Origin: Taishania sp037189645
GTDB taxonomy: Bacteria > Bacteroidota > Bacteroidia > Flavobacteriales_D > Crocinitomicaceae
Length of the DNA stretch: 64,000 nucleotides
NCBI GenBank assembly: GCA_037189645.1
Contig: JBBCIY010000007.1
Coordinates: forward strand, 124,001 to 188,000
Direction of reading: 5' to 3'
Shown: piece after piece, positions 17,578 to 26,367 of the stretch
Position numbering within the stretch: position 1 is the first letter of the stretch
Layout of the letters: the number at the start of each line of letters is the position of its first letter
Notes under the pieces: model-generated
The model's input: the letters and a program-made list of their open reading frames with translations, nothing else
Databases searched by the model: none
Told to the model about the DNA's origin: nothing
Program-made: the position numbers and the translations under genes

Positions 17578-18657
17578 TTATTTTTTGATAAACGATTTGT
17601 TGACTATTCCTGCGCCATTATTGAGTGAAAGGAAGTAGATTCCCGGTTTAAATGCAGATGTATTGAGTGTATGAACAGCTCCTTCAAATGTGAAATTTCC
17701 GACCAGAGCACCGTCTACGGAATAAACAGCAGCCGATTTATGTCCTTCTTTCCAGGAGATGACCAGCTCATCAGCCGCCGGGTTCGGGTAAACAACCAGC
17801 TGATCTGATGACGTCAATGACGCATTACCCAATATCTCATTGTCCTTGTATTCAATTGAAATGACTGTCTCCATTCCCATTACTTCGGTGGTTACTACTT
17901 TCAGAACAGGAATTTTTTCTTCTTTTGCCAGCCATTCATATTCATACATAACAGGAATGTCCAATCCGAAACTGGTTCCATCGTACTCTACTGAGTCTGT
18001 TTCCTCAATGCGATGCTGTACTCTCAGCACCTCAAAAGAACCGTATGGAGTGGTGATCTGTCCCCAACCATCTACTACCGAACTTCTTTTCCTGGACTGA
18101 ACCCACTTTGCAGGAATGAACATACTCAAATCCAGGTTCGTATATCCTTTTGAAATGTATTCATCTCCATACTCCAGCGGAAAAACGTACTTGGTTTCTA
18201 TCGTGTCGGATTTGATCGGCACATCCTGCCCGCTGATCGATGCTGAATATCCTACCAACGTCATTCGCTGGGACGCTTTTTTCGTATACTGGTATACATT
18301 TTCAATCTGGATCGGCAGCAGGTTTCCAAACTGGTTGAGCGGAAGATCCGAAAACGGCATGTAATAGCTGGCCCTGTATGCAGTAACGGCAAAAGGACCG
18401 TAAGCCATATTGATCAGGAAAGGCGTGCCGGACAGGGAACTGTGTTCTCTCGGAGACTGACTCAACAGAGACAGGTTGGAAAAATCCCAGTGGTAATCCG
18501 GACCTGTGGATGAGTAATCTATCTGTAAGTCAACGGCTCTGCTTACCACCAGCGCATCGCCGGAATCCGGGAAATCGGAAGCAGTAAGTGAAATCTGGCT
18601 TTTTGCCTCAAACAGGCATAAGCATATCAATGAAATGGTCAAAAGTGTTAGTTTCAT
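17578..18657 (-). CDS. T9SS type A sorting-domain secreted protein
   Basis: 359 residues from ATG 18657, which gives a clean signal peptide (LTLLTISLICLCLFEAKSQ); an upstream in-frame start at 18696 overlaps the preceding gene. The C-terminal ~80 residues are a type A sorting domain: VYPNPAADELVISW, AAVYSVDGALVG and PGIYFLSLN, ending in a basic FIKK. The protein is therefore exported by type IX secretion and cell-surface attached or released. The central domain (FSNLSLLSQ, then VLRVQHRIEETDS) is not recognised. It is the last gene of the sigma-factor operon. Confidence 0.85.
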   Translation of the reverse strand: MKLTLLTISLICLCLFEAKSQISLTASDFPDSGDALVVSRAVDLQIDYSSTGPDYHWDFSNLSLLSQSPREHSSLSGTPFLINMAYGPFAVTAYRASYYMPFSDLPLNQFGNLLPIQIENVYQYTKKASQRMTLVGYSASISGQDVPIKSDTIETKYVFPLEYGDEYISKGYTNLDLSMFIPAKWVQSRKRSSVVDGWGQITTPYGSFEVLRVQHRIEETDSVEYDGTSFGLDIPVMYEYEWLAKEEKIPVLKVVTTEVMGMETVISIEYKDNEILGNASLTSSDQLVVYPNPAADELVISWKEGHKSAAVYSVDGALVGNFTFEGAVHTLNTSAFKPGIYFLSLNNGAGIVNKSFIKK

Positions 18658-18673
18658 AATCCTATCTATCAGT

Positions 18674-19741
18674 TTAATAAGGCATCTCCAAAGCAAAGGT
18701 TACCTCTAAGTGCGAAGGTAATAAATCTCCGGTTACATTGTCATACATTTTCCCGTTAATTGTACCTACAACTTTATAAACCTTATTGCCATTGAGCTTT
18801 TCGTCGAACAGGGAAACGGAATTAATAATAAATTCTCCCGGAAGATCTGCGGTTGCGTATCCTGACAGGGCATTCAGATCATCCTGGAAGGCAACAGAAA
18901 TCCTGAAATCGTGGTAATACACGTCTTCCACAGCTGTCTTGAATGATTCGAAATCAGCAAAGCTCCGGCCTTCTCCGTCTGTATCAGTCAGAACAGTATG
19001 TTCTCTGACCAGGCCGTTGGAAAAAGTCACGACTGCTTTCACCTGGACAACCCCATTACCAGGTGCCAATGTTATTTCCTGGTTCTCAGAATAAAGCTGG
19101 CCGTTTACAAACCATTTTACACTTTGAACAGGTGTAGCGGCGGCTTCCAGCCAGAGGCTTGTCGAGTTCCCGGCCTGTAAAGCCTGTCCTACGACAAAAC
19201 CTCCGTAATCTTTGTATCCCAGCAAAAGTTTATTGCAAATCGTATGGGTGCTTCCGTCATAAAAAACGATATCCGCGCAGATGTTATGAAATCCCGGAAT
19301 GGAACTATTGAGAGAGCTTCCCTGGGAGATCCCGTCTACCGTAAAATTTACGGATTGGATCTTATCTGCATTCGGAAGCGCCTGATGGTGTGCCGTTATC
19401 CATGTTTGAGGGGGATAAGCGAATAAAACGCTCGAAGGAATCGCCGTAGGAAAAGCAGGAATTAAACCGATCTGCCCATTTGAGACAGACAATGTAAAAG
19501 CCTGTGAGTCTTTGAGCATCTTTCCGGTAAAGAATTCAATGCCATGGAACAGTTTGACAGACGTTTCCATGTAGGCGCCATCTACCCCGGCGACCATGTC
19601 AACGGGTGTTTCTCCGATTGTACCCTTTACACTGAAAATGGGTGTTTCACTGATCGACTCTTCAGGCAGATCAAACTTCTCTTTTTTACATCCTGCGAGC
19701 AAAGTCAGTCCCAAAAGTGTGATTGTCAACAATTTTTTCAT
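18674..19741 (-). CDS. Putative lipoprotein of unknown function
   Basis: 355 residues with lipobox TLLAGC (Cys18) after a basic MKKLL start. The mature region is beta-rich and predicted periplasmic or surface. It includes a WFVNGQLYSENQEITLAPG segment like Ig/PKD-type folds. No family is recognised. It lies between the sigma/barrel pair and a T9SS cargo gene, 3 bases after the former and 16 bases before the latter, so the four genes are probably one operon. Confidence 0.7.
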   Translation of the reverse strand: MKKLLTITLLGLTLLAGCKKEKFDLPEESISETPIFSVKGTIGETPVDMVAGVDGAYMETSVKLFHGIEFFTGKMLKDSQAFTLSVSNGQIGLIPAFPTAIPSSVLFAYPPQTWITAHHQALPNADKIQSVNFTVDGISQGSSLNSSIPGFHNICADIVFYDGSTHTICNKLLLGYKDYGGFVVGQALQAGNSTSLWLEAAATPVQSVKWFVNGQLYSENQEITLAPGNGVVQVKAVVTFSNGLVREHTVLTDTDGEGRSFADFESFKTAVEDVYYHDFRISVAFQDDLNALSGYATADLPGEFIINSVSLFDEKLNGNKVYKVVGTINGKMYDNVTGDLLPSHLEVTFALEMPY

Positions 19742-19744
19742 CTC

Positions 19745-20995
19745 TTAAAATCGCTTGATTATGCCCAATTCCAATCGAACCGGCAGTTTATTATGCTCTC
19801 CTACAAAATCCTTGCTTCTCAACATTTTATTCATCCGGGCGTTCATTCCCAGCTCTAAAATCATTTTCCGGCTGAATTCGTACTGGAAAGAAATTCCGGC
19901 ATCCAGCCCGAAAGGATTCAGGTTTTCCGTGCGGACGAATCCTTGTTCTTCCTGCAGCTTAGGCTGATATTCATCATACATGGCCTTGCCATTGACCTCC
20001 TGAATCTGCCTCAGGTTTGCACGCGCACTGACCAGGTAAGACGGTGTAAGCTCCACTCCCAGGCTTATTTTTCCAAATACGTAATGCGTGTGCAGATTCA
20101 GATCAATGAATTGCAGGCGATCATAGTTTATTGATTGGCTGACATTGATCAATCCCAGGGAATAATAGGATCGGCTGCGCTCAATATCCAGGTTTTTAGC
20201 GATTTGCTGCCTGAATCCTATTCCCGCTCCGATCCGGACCTGGCTAAAAAACATATAATCAACCCCGATCTTTACTCCCCATTGGGTCAGCAGGTCTTTT
20301 GAGCTCCTGATGTAAGAAGTTCCCGCACCTGCGTCCACACCCGCGTAAAAGCCAACCCGACGCTGGGCAACAGGATCGCTTGTCCGTGAAATCCTCATCA
20401 ACTCTTTTTCATCATCCGAATGCACAAATACTCCATAATTACGGATAACCGGTAAACCACCAATATCCTGGCTTCCCTCTTGCGGGAGGTTTATCATCTG
20501 ACTTCTTCCTGTATCCGTATAAGCCGCTCCGGCAACCGAAAGACGGATGTTGCGATTGTCTGCAACTTCCCTTCTTTCCGTTCCACCATCTGCGAATGTC
20601 CGGGAAGGAACTGCTTCTTCACGGTAGGAGGCAGGAGATATCGCCTTTGTTTCCCCTATTCCGGTACCCGGAGCATCAGCATGCCCTTCCTGCCGCTGGA
20701 AATCTTCAGACATCCCGGACCCATTGGCTCCCGGATGCTGATCAGGTTGCTGTGCCAGAGCCACAGTGTTGTTCTGTACCAGGGATTGCTGCCTGGTGGC
20801 AAGATAGTAACCGGTTACGGCTATTAATGCAACAGCCATCGCTCCGAAGAACCACCAGAACCCCCGTTTTTTCGCGGGCTTTTCAGCATTCAGCATTGCC
20901 TCCATCTCCTTCCAGTAGGCGTCATTGTACGCTACTTTCTGATGGCTGGAAGCTTCTCTGAAAAAATCATCTATTTCGTCATCAGTCCACCCCAT
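19745..20995 (-). CDS. Single-TM protein with C-terminal beta-barrel-like domain, candidate anti-sigma factor
   Basis: 416 residues from ATG 20995, two bases after the sigma-factor stop; a longer in-frame start inside the sigma gene is rejected. Order: an acidic cytosolic N-terminus (WTDDEIDDFFREA and YWKEMEAML, residues 2-36), one membrane helix (about 46-66), a low-complexity Gln/Gly/Pro linker (70-210), then about 200 residues of alternating strands (RVGFYAGVDAGAG, DLNLHTHYVFGKISLGVEL) ending in IIKRF like an outer-membrane barrel. The N-terminal part is plausibly the anti-sigma domain for the adjacent sigma factor; the barrel portion would span or touch the outer membrane. The function is inferred from position and topology only. 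Confidence 0.65.
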   Translation of the reverse strand: MGWTDDEIDDFFREASSHQKVAYNDAYWKEMEAMLNAEKPAKKRGFWWFFGAMAVALIAVTGYYLATRQQSLVQNNTVALAQQPDQHPGANGSGMSEDFQRQEGHADAPGTGIGETKAISPASYREEAVPSRTFADGGTERREVADNRNIRLSVAGAAYTDTGRSQMINLPQEGSQDIGGLPVIRNYGVFVHSDDEKELMRISRTSDPVAQRRVGFYAGVDAGAGTSYIRSSKDLLTQWGVKIGVDYMFFSQVRIGAGIGFRQQIAKNLDIERSRSYYSLGLINVSQSINYDRLQFIDLNLHTHYVFGKISLGVELTPSYLVSARANLRQIQEVNGKAMYDEYQPKLQEEQGFVRTENLNPFGLDAGISFQYEFSRKMILELGMNARMNKMLRSKDFVGEHNKLPVRLELGIIKRF

Positions 20996-20997
20996 AT

Positions 20998-21615
20998 TTA
21001 TAATGCCAGTTTTAATTTCACTTCTTTTATTTTTTCCAATGCTTCCAGTTTTTCTCTCAGGATCTTCCGCCCGGTAGACAAGTGCCATTTTGAAGTGCCT
21101 TCCGACATTTCCAGCAGCTCTGCAATTTCCTTGTGCGAATAACCTTCGATAACAAACAGGTTAAACACCTTTGATGTCAAATCAGGCAGGTCGGCTACCA
21201 GCCTCATGATCATTTCGTACCCCACTTCCTGCTCGCCGCCGTTTTCATTATGGCTTCCGTGTATCTCCAGGTCCCTGTCTGTTTCCTTCCCGACTACTTT
21301 CTGAGAATAATTGCGTTGTTTCCTGTATTCATCGATCAGCGTGTTTACAGTGATCCGTTTCGCCCAGGGGAAAAATGCCAGGTCATCGGGTACAGTATCA
21401 AGATTTTTGAGAATTTTCATAAAAGCCAGGTGAAAAGATGAGCGCGCATCTTCTTCATGGGCATGGTAACGTAAGCATACGGGCATCAGGATACCAAAAC
21501 ACGTTTCGTACAGAACCTGTATGGCTTTCCGATCATCCTGAGCGCACTTTCGCAGCAGTTCAGGTGTTATATTGTCCGGCTTCTTCAAACTCCTTATGAA
21601 ATTGTTTGAATGCAA
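20998..21615 (-). CDS. ECF-type RNA polymerase sigma factor
   Basis: About 205 residues of the extracytoplasmic-function sigma-70 family. Region 2 includes ARSSFHLAFMKILKNLD and FPWAKRITVNTLIDEYRK (about residues 57-108). Region 4 includes DLPDLTSKVFNLFVIEGYSH and KEIAELLEMSEGTSKWHL (about 142-180), the DNA-binding helix-turn-helix. The start is a TTG at 21615 or a TTG at 21588, because no ATG fits. It directs transcription of a small regulon and is coupled to the membrane-anchored protein downstream, the usual sigma/anti-sigma order. Confidence 0.85.
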   Translation of the reverse strand: MHSNNFIRSLKKPDNITPELLRKCAQDDRKAIQVLYETCFGILMPVCLRYHAHEEDARSSFHLAFMKILKNLDTVPDDLAFFPWAKRITVNTLIDEYRKQRNYSQKVVGKETDRDLEIHGSHNENGGEQEVGYEMIMRLVADLPDLTSKVFNLFVIEGYSHKEIAELLEMSEGTSKWHLSTGRKILREKLEALEKIKEVKLKLAL

Positions 21616-21698
21616 GTTACATCATATTTTACAATTCTCAAAAATTCCAAAAGAATAACGAATGAAAAAAAAGAATGGTTGGGTTAATCGTAAAAAAA

Positions 21699-22424
21699 TC
21701 AGGTGGAATGATAGATTTCTCCTTCGTCGACCATGGATTCTCCCTGCATTTTCAGGAAGAGCTGGATCAGTGCCACCACATCCTTTTCACAGTAGACCTT
21801 GATCCGCTCCAGGTCTTTGTCTTCGTAGTAGACCCTGGCAACATCCGCGCCTGAAATATCGTCTTTCGGGGTAGGGATCCTGAAGACATGGCACAGTAAA
21901 GCCAGGGAAGTATAGGCCTTGTAATCGCCAAATTTCCACAGCTCCATGGTGTCCAGGTGGTTGATCTCCCACGGTTTCTTCCCGGCCATATTTAAGATGC
22001 CGGGCAACTGGATGCCGTGGATCAGCATCCTGCGGCAGATGTACGGGAAGTCGAATTCTTTTGCATTGTGCCCGCAGAGAAGGTGGTAGGGCGTATTGTA
22101 ATGTTCTTCCAATAACCGTTTGAACTGGAGAAGGAGGGTTTCTTCATCATCGTGGTAAAATGACTTCAGCCGGATCTGCTTTCCTGTGGATGTTTCATTG
22201 ATGAATCCTACTGAAATGCAGATGATCTTTCCAAATTCGGCAAGGATCCCCGCCCGCCTGAAATAGGCTTCTTCAAAATTACCGATCTCGTCCGGGGAAA
22301 CATTTACCTTACTTCCGAAGAGTTTCCTGGTTTCATCGTCAAGATGCTGGGGAAGGTAGGTTTGAGGGGCTGTTTCAATATCTAAAAACAGTATCTTATC
22401 CAGTTTAACAGAATTCAGCAACAT
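21699..22424 (-). CDS. Predicted 3'-5' exonuclease, RNase H-like (PolB-proofreading type)
   Basis: 241 residues with the DEDDy exonuclease pattern: FLDIETAP (Exo I, residues 13-20), LLCGHNAKEFDFPY (Exo II, about 114-127) and YCEKDVVALIQLF (Exo III, about 211-223) with the Tyr and Asp. It is a stand-alone member related to the proofreading domain of family B polymerases, presumably a cytosolic DNA-processing enzyme. It is monocistronic. The -7 element is unclear. Confidence 0.8.
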   Translation of the reverse strand: MLLNSVKLDKILFLDIETAPQTYLPQHLDDETRKLFGSKVNVSPDEIGNFEEAYFRRAGILAEFGKIICISVGFINETSTGKQIRLKSFYHDDEETLLLQFKRLLEEHYNTPYHLLCGHNAKEFDFPYICRRMLIHGIQLPGILNMAGKKPWEINHLDTMELWKFGDYKAYTSLALLCHVFRIPTPKDDISGADVARVYYEDKDLERIKVYCEKDVVALIQLFLKMQGESMVDEGEIYHST

Positions 22425-22526
22425 ATCAAGTCGTTCTTTTCAAAATTTACTTAAATGTACAAATAAAATTGATTCCGGCAATCCTGAATTTATTTCTTAT
22501 TTTTACACTTCAATTATTTTTTATTG

Positions 22527-23558
22527 ATGAAAAACATTCTGGTTACAGGCGGAGCGGGATACATTGGTTCTCATACTGTTGTGCAATTAATTGAAAAAGG
22601 ATACCACCCGGTCATTATCGATGATTTTCGCAATTCACAGAGATCGGTACTGGAAAACCTGGAAAAAATAACCGGAAAGAAGATGGAGCACCTTTCATTC
22701 GACATCTGCAACAAGGAAGCACTGAACAGGGAGCTGAAGCATACAGCCGTTGACGGGATCATTCATTTTGCCGCCTATAAAGCGGTCGGGGAATCGGTAG
22801 CCCATCCGTTAAAATACTATTCCAATAATATCCAGGGGTTGGTAAATATACTGGAGTGGTCGGTCGAAAATAACGTAAAGCAGTTTATATTCTCTTCATC
22901 GTGTACGGTTTACGGTGAACCGCACGGAATAACGGAAGTTACCGAAGAAACCTTTTCCAAGAACGCCAGCTCCCCATACGGAGAGACAAAAGTCATCGGG
23001 GAACAGTTATTGAAAGACCTCAAAAAAAGCGGAGCGAAGCTGAACATTCTCGCTCTCCGCTATTTTAATCCGGTCGGAGCACATCCCTCCGGGCTCATCG
23101 GCGAATTACCGGTAGGGAAGCCTAACAACCTGCTGCCATTCATTACCCAGACAGCGATCGGGAAATTACCTGAGCTCACGGTGTTCGGAAATGACTACCC
23201 TACTCCGGACGGCACCTGCATACGTGACTACATCCACGTGACTGACCTGGCAGACGCACATGTAAAAGGCGTTGAGTTCCTGGAAAAGAATACCTGTAAA
23301 GAAGTTGAATTCATCAATATCGGGACCGGGAAAGGCACTTCAGTGCTGGAGATGATCGAAACATTTGAAAAAGTCACCGGGGAGAAATTAAAATGGAAAT
23401 TCGGACCGAGGAGATCCGGGGATATCGCAGCTATCCATGCCAATGTAAAAAAAGCAAAAGAACAGCTGAACTGGGAAGCCCGGCTATCCATTCAAGACGC
23501 GGTAAAAGATGCGTGGAACTGGGAGAAAGAGCTGAAACAATCATCAATAAGCGAATGA
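22527..23558 (+). CDS. galE: UDP-glucose 4-epimerase GalE
   Basis: 343 residues, an extended short-chain dehydrogenase that interconverts UDP-glucose and UDP-galactose using bound NAD. It has the GGAGYIGSHT nucleotide motif at residues 7-16, FAAYKAVGES, the catalytic SSSCTVYG and the YGETK tyrosine-lysine pair (about 149-153), and the substrate segment YFNPVGAHPSG. ATG 22527 is preferred over the TTG one codon earlier. It supplies galactose units for surface glycans; the gene is alone, although other glycan genes occur at 26-31 kb. Confidence 0.93.
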   Translation: MKNILVTGGAGYIGSHTVVQLIEKGYHPVIIDDFRNSQRSVLENLEKITGKKMEHLSFDICNKEALNRELKHTAVDGIIHFAAYKAVGESVAHPLKYYSNNIQGLVNILEWSVENNVKQFIFSSSCTVYGEPHGITEVTEETFSKNASSPYGETKVIGEQLLKDLKKSGAKLNILALRYFNPVGAHPSGLIGELPVGKPNNLLPFITQTAIGKLPELTVFGNDYPTPDGTCIRDYIHVTDLADAHVKGVEFLEKNTCKEVEFINIGTGKGTSVLEMIETFEKVTGEKLKWKFGPRRSGDIAAIHANVKKAKEQLNWEARLSIQDAVKDAWNWEKELKQSSISE

Positions 23559-23588
23559 ACCGGTTTCTGTCGTTTTCAAAAATAACCC

Positions 23589-23596
23589 TATCTTTG
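23589..23596 (+). promoter_or_regulatory. -7 promoter element (TATCTTTG) upstream of the outer-membrane protein gene at 23628
   Basis: Exact TAnnTTTG, 31 bases before the ATG at 23628. Confidence 0.5.
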
Positions 23597-23627
23597 CTCT
23601 TTCTGGTAAGACCGATATAACAACGCC

Positions 23628-24374
23628 ATGCATTTACATCAAAAAATAGTACTTCTTTTCTGCTGTGCTTCATCGCTGTGCTTCGGGCAGTACAACTCCG
23701 AAGGAACAGTAAAATCCCGTTTCCGGCCCGGAATCATGTGGTACAATACGGGATGGAACCCCGCAAGGCCTGAAATGCTGAGAAAATATGACCGTCTGAT
23801 GTTCGACATTACCTATAACGACTGGCGGGGCGACCGGAAAACCTTCAAAATGCAGGGGCCTTCGATGGGAATGAATGTAAGCTGGTTATTTGAAATTCCC
23901 CTGGCCAAACGAAATGTCGTTTCCCTTGCCATCGGCCCAGGCTACGGATTCTACCATCTGCGCCACGATATGCCGGTGGTATACGGCCAAAGCAATAAAG
24001 CGACGGTCTTCGGAGATGAGCAGGATGTCGGGTACTTCGGGAAACGAAAGCTGGTCGGGCACCAGTTGTCAATGCCTGTTGAACTTCGTTTCAGAACCAA
24101 AGGCTGGAAGCATTTCAAAGTGCACATCGGAGGGAAGATCGGATACCAGTTATCGTTGTTTGAAAAAGCACGGTTCGATCAGAACGGGAGCGAGGTCGTT
24201 CAGAAAAATAAATCATCGGAAGACATCAACCGCCTGGTCTATTCCGCACATGTAAGGCTGGGAATCCGGAATTTCGCCCTGTATGGATCTTACAATTTCA
24301 ACCCATTCTACAGCAGCAGTGAAAGTACTCAGCTGCACTTGCTTCAATTGGGGCTGACCATTTCCTTGTTTTAG
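23628..24374 (+). CDS. Outer-membrane beta-barrel protein, unknown function
   Basis: 248 residues with a signal peptide (residues 1-20, CCASSLCFGQ) and amphipathic strands such as GMNVSWLFEIPLAKRNVVSL and LQLGLTISLF, the latter a terminal strand ending in Phe. No family is recognised beyond small Bacteroidota porin-like barrels. It has its own promoter element and stands 96 bases before tatD. Confidence 0.65.
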   Translation: MHLHQKIVLLFCCASSLCFGQYNSEGTVKSRFRPGIMWYNTGWNPARPEMLRKYDRLMFDITYNDWRGDRKTFKMQGPSMGMNVSWLFEIPLAKRNVVSLAIGPGYGFYHLRHDMPVVYGQSNKATVFGDEQDVGYFGKRKLVGHQLSMPVELRFRTKGWKHFKVHIGGKIGYQLSLFEKARFDQNGSEVVQKNKSSEDINRLVYSAHVRLGIRNFALYGSYNFNPFYSSSESTQLHLLQLGLTISLF

Positions 24375-24470
24375 CCCATTCTCATAAAAGCAAGACTATG
24401 ATCCTGGCTAACCTTAAAGAATAAATAACGACCGGAAGCAGCATTTGCACCCCTCTAAAATCCGCACAAC

Positions 24471-25244
24471 ATGTTCATCGATACCCATACCCATTTATTT
24501 TCAGAGCAGTTCAACGAAGACAGGAATGAAGTTGTCAGGCGTGCCATTGACAGTGGAATCACAAAATTACTGCTCCCCAATATTGATGCAGCGTCTCTTC
24601 AACCAATGTTTGACCTGTACAGCCAGTTTCCGGAAAACTGCCTGCCGATGGTCGGTTTACACCCGGGTTCGGTAGGAGCGGATGTAGAGGAGCAACTGGC
24701 AAAAATAAAAGTGTCGCTTTATTCCAACCGTGAAAAATGCGTGGCTGTCGGAGAAATCGGGATGGATCTGTATTGGGACAAGACCTTTGTGAAAGAACAG
24801 GAATTTGCTTTCCGTGAGCAGATCAGATGGGCTAAGGAATTGCGGCTTCCCATTGCGATTCACGCGCGCGATGCTTTTGATGAAATCTTCTCTGTGCTGG
24901 ACGAAGTAAATGATGAGCACCTGACGGGGGTTTTTCACTGCTTTACAGGAAATGAGCAGCAAGCAGAACACGCACTCTCCTACGGAGGATTCAAGCTGGG
25001 AATCGGAGGAGTAGTTACCTACAAGAAATCTGAATTGCCGGAAGTCCTGGCAAAAATAGACCTGAAGCACATCATCCTGGAAACCGACTCACCTTATCTT
25101 CCTCCTGTTCCATACAGGGGAAAACGCAATGAAAGCGCGTACCTGCTACACGTAGCGGAAAAGCTGACAGAGATCTACGGAACTTCTTTAAAAGAAATAG
25201 CCGAGCGGACCAGCGCCAATGCCAGAGAACTGTTCCCGATCTGA
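24471..25244 (+). CDS. tatD: TatD-family hydrolase (3'-5' DNase)
   Basis: 257-residue metal-dependent hydrolase of the amidohydrolase fold. Metal ligands are visible: DTHTH (residues 4-8), the Glu in VGEIGMDL (about 94-101), His in IAIHARDAF, His in VFHCFTGN and Asp in ETDSPYLPP. Length and motif spacing match TatD/YcfH deoxyribonucleases, used in DNA repair or fragmentation, or as general cytosolic nucleases. The assignment between TatD and YcfH paralogs is not resolvable here. Confidence 0.88.
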   Translation: MFIDTHTHLFSEQFNEDRNEVVRRAIDSGITKLLLPNIDAASLQPMFDLYSQFPENCLPMVGLHPGSVGADVEEQLAKIKVSLYSNREKCVAVGEIGMDLYWDKTFVKEQEFAFREQIRWAKELRLPIAIHARDAFDEIFSVLDEVNDEHLTGVFHCFTGNEQQAEHALSYGGFKLGIGGVVTYKKSELPEVLAKIDLKHIILETDSPYLPPVPYRGKRNESAYLLHVAEKLTEIYGTSLKEIAERTSANARELFPI

Positions 25245-25695
25245 AAACACTGCCCCTATTTCAGGTCAGGATATTTGTTTTTTAGCCAGTTACTATCCAT
25301 TTTTCTCAATATTTTGTACATTTGGAATATAAACTTGCTTAAATAAGATCTGGAAACTCACCTCAGGATTGCTAAAGTCTATTCACGATATTAGTTATTG
25401 TGCTTGTTACACAGCAGTAATAAACCGTTTTTCGGTTCATGGTTATCCATGGAAACACCTGTTCCTTTTAAGCTCTCCATTCCCTTATTTAAGAAACACA
25501 TCTTCCACACATGCAAAAGCTTCTGCCGGAAACCGGACGGTTCCGTCTATCTGCTTTCTTGTCCGTTTTTTCCAGGTTCCACACGGAAAACCAACAGAAA
25601 AGAAAAGAGCGGGAATAAACAACATTCTTTCGCGTGACAGCATACCTGGATTTACCCCAAGGACAGCTTCCGTTTTGTTTTAAAATTTCAAGCTT
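25245..25695. other. 451-base gap before the NarL-type regulator, possible long leader or small RNA
   Basis: No convincing ORF is present; the small ones have mixed composition. An exact TACATTTG promoter element sits at 25317-25324, about 370 bases before the next start. Short inverted repeats follow it, including AACCG/CGGTT (25426-25440) and ATGG/CCAT (25440-25452). It may hold a long 5' leader or a small RNA. Confidence 0.4.
25317..25324 (+). promoter_or_regulatory. -7 promoter element (TACATTTG) far upstream of the response regulator
   Basis: Exact TAnnTTTG with a predicted start near 25330, leaving about 365 untranslated bases before the regulator ATG. Confidence 0.4.
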
Positions 25696-26358
25696 ATGAA
25701 TCAAAAAATAAAACTCGCAATCGTAGACAATGAAACACTATTCAGAAAAAGCATTGTCTTTTTACTGAACAATGAAGATGACTTTGAAATAGTGTGTGAT
25801 TACAGCAACGGAGAAGAATTCATCAGCTACCTTCAGAATAACGAAGCTGAGAAACATCCGGAGATTGTCCTGCTGGATATACGGATTCCTGTCCTGAACG
25901 GGGTGGAAACATTCAAGGTGATCGCGGAAAAATTTCCCGGCATAAAGGTCATCTGCCTGTCGTCGTTTGACTCTGACCACTTCCTTGAGTTAATGGTGCA
26001 GCAAGGTATCAGCGCTTATCTCATCAAGAATTCCCAGCCGGAGAAAGTTATCCGCACAATCCGGAGTGTGTCCCGTCATGGCATTCATTTTGAAACGGAT
26101 AAGATCAACATTATCCTCAGCACCAAACGGAATGACCGTTTTCAAAAATCTGCCGTTCCAAGATTATCAGAAAGGGAAGTGGAGATCCTGACACTGATCT
26201 GCCAGCAGCTGGGCACAAAGGAAATTGCGGAGAAATTAGGGATCAGTGAACGGACAGTAGAAGGACATCGCAAAAACATGATGAAAAAGACAAGCTCCAA
26301 AAATGTTGTCGGGTTGATCTTATGGGGAATCAAAAACCAGATGGTCGCGGTTGAATGA
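25696..26358 (+). CDS. NarL/LuxR-family response regulator
   Basis: 220 residues: receiver domain (1-120) with acidic D11, phosphoacceptor D61 in VLLDIRIPVLNG and Lys in AYLIKNSQPEK; then a C-terminal helix-turn-helix of the LuxR type, with LSEREVEILTLICQQLGTKE, IAEKLGISERTVEGHRKNMM (about 155-195). The second acidic pocket residue is Asn12 instead of Asp/Glu, but the metal site still has D11. No histidine kinase is adjacent, so it is an orphan regulator here. It is preceded by a long untranslated region. Confidence 0.9.
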   Translation: MNQKIKLAIVDNETLFRKSIVFLLNNEDDFEIVCDYSNGEEFISYLQNNEAEKHPEIVLLDIRIPVLNGVETFKVIAEKFPGIKVICLSSFDSDHFLELMVQQGISAYLIKNSQPEKVIRTIRSVSRHGIHFETDKINIILSTKRNDRFQKSAVPRLSEREVEILTLICQQLGTKEIAEKLGISERTVEGHRKNMMKKTSSKNVVGLILWGIKNQMVAVE

Positions 26359-26367
26359 CGCTACTCA

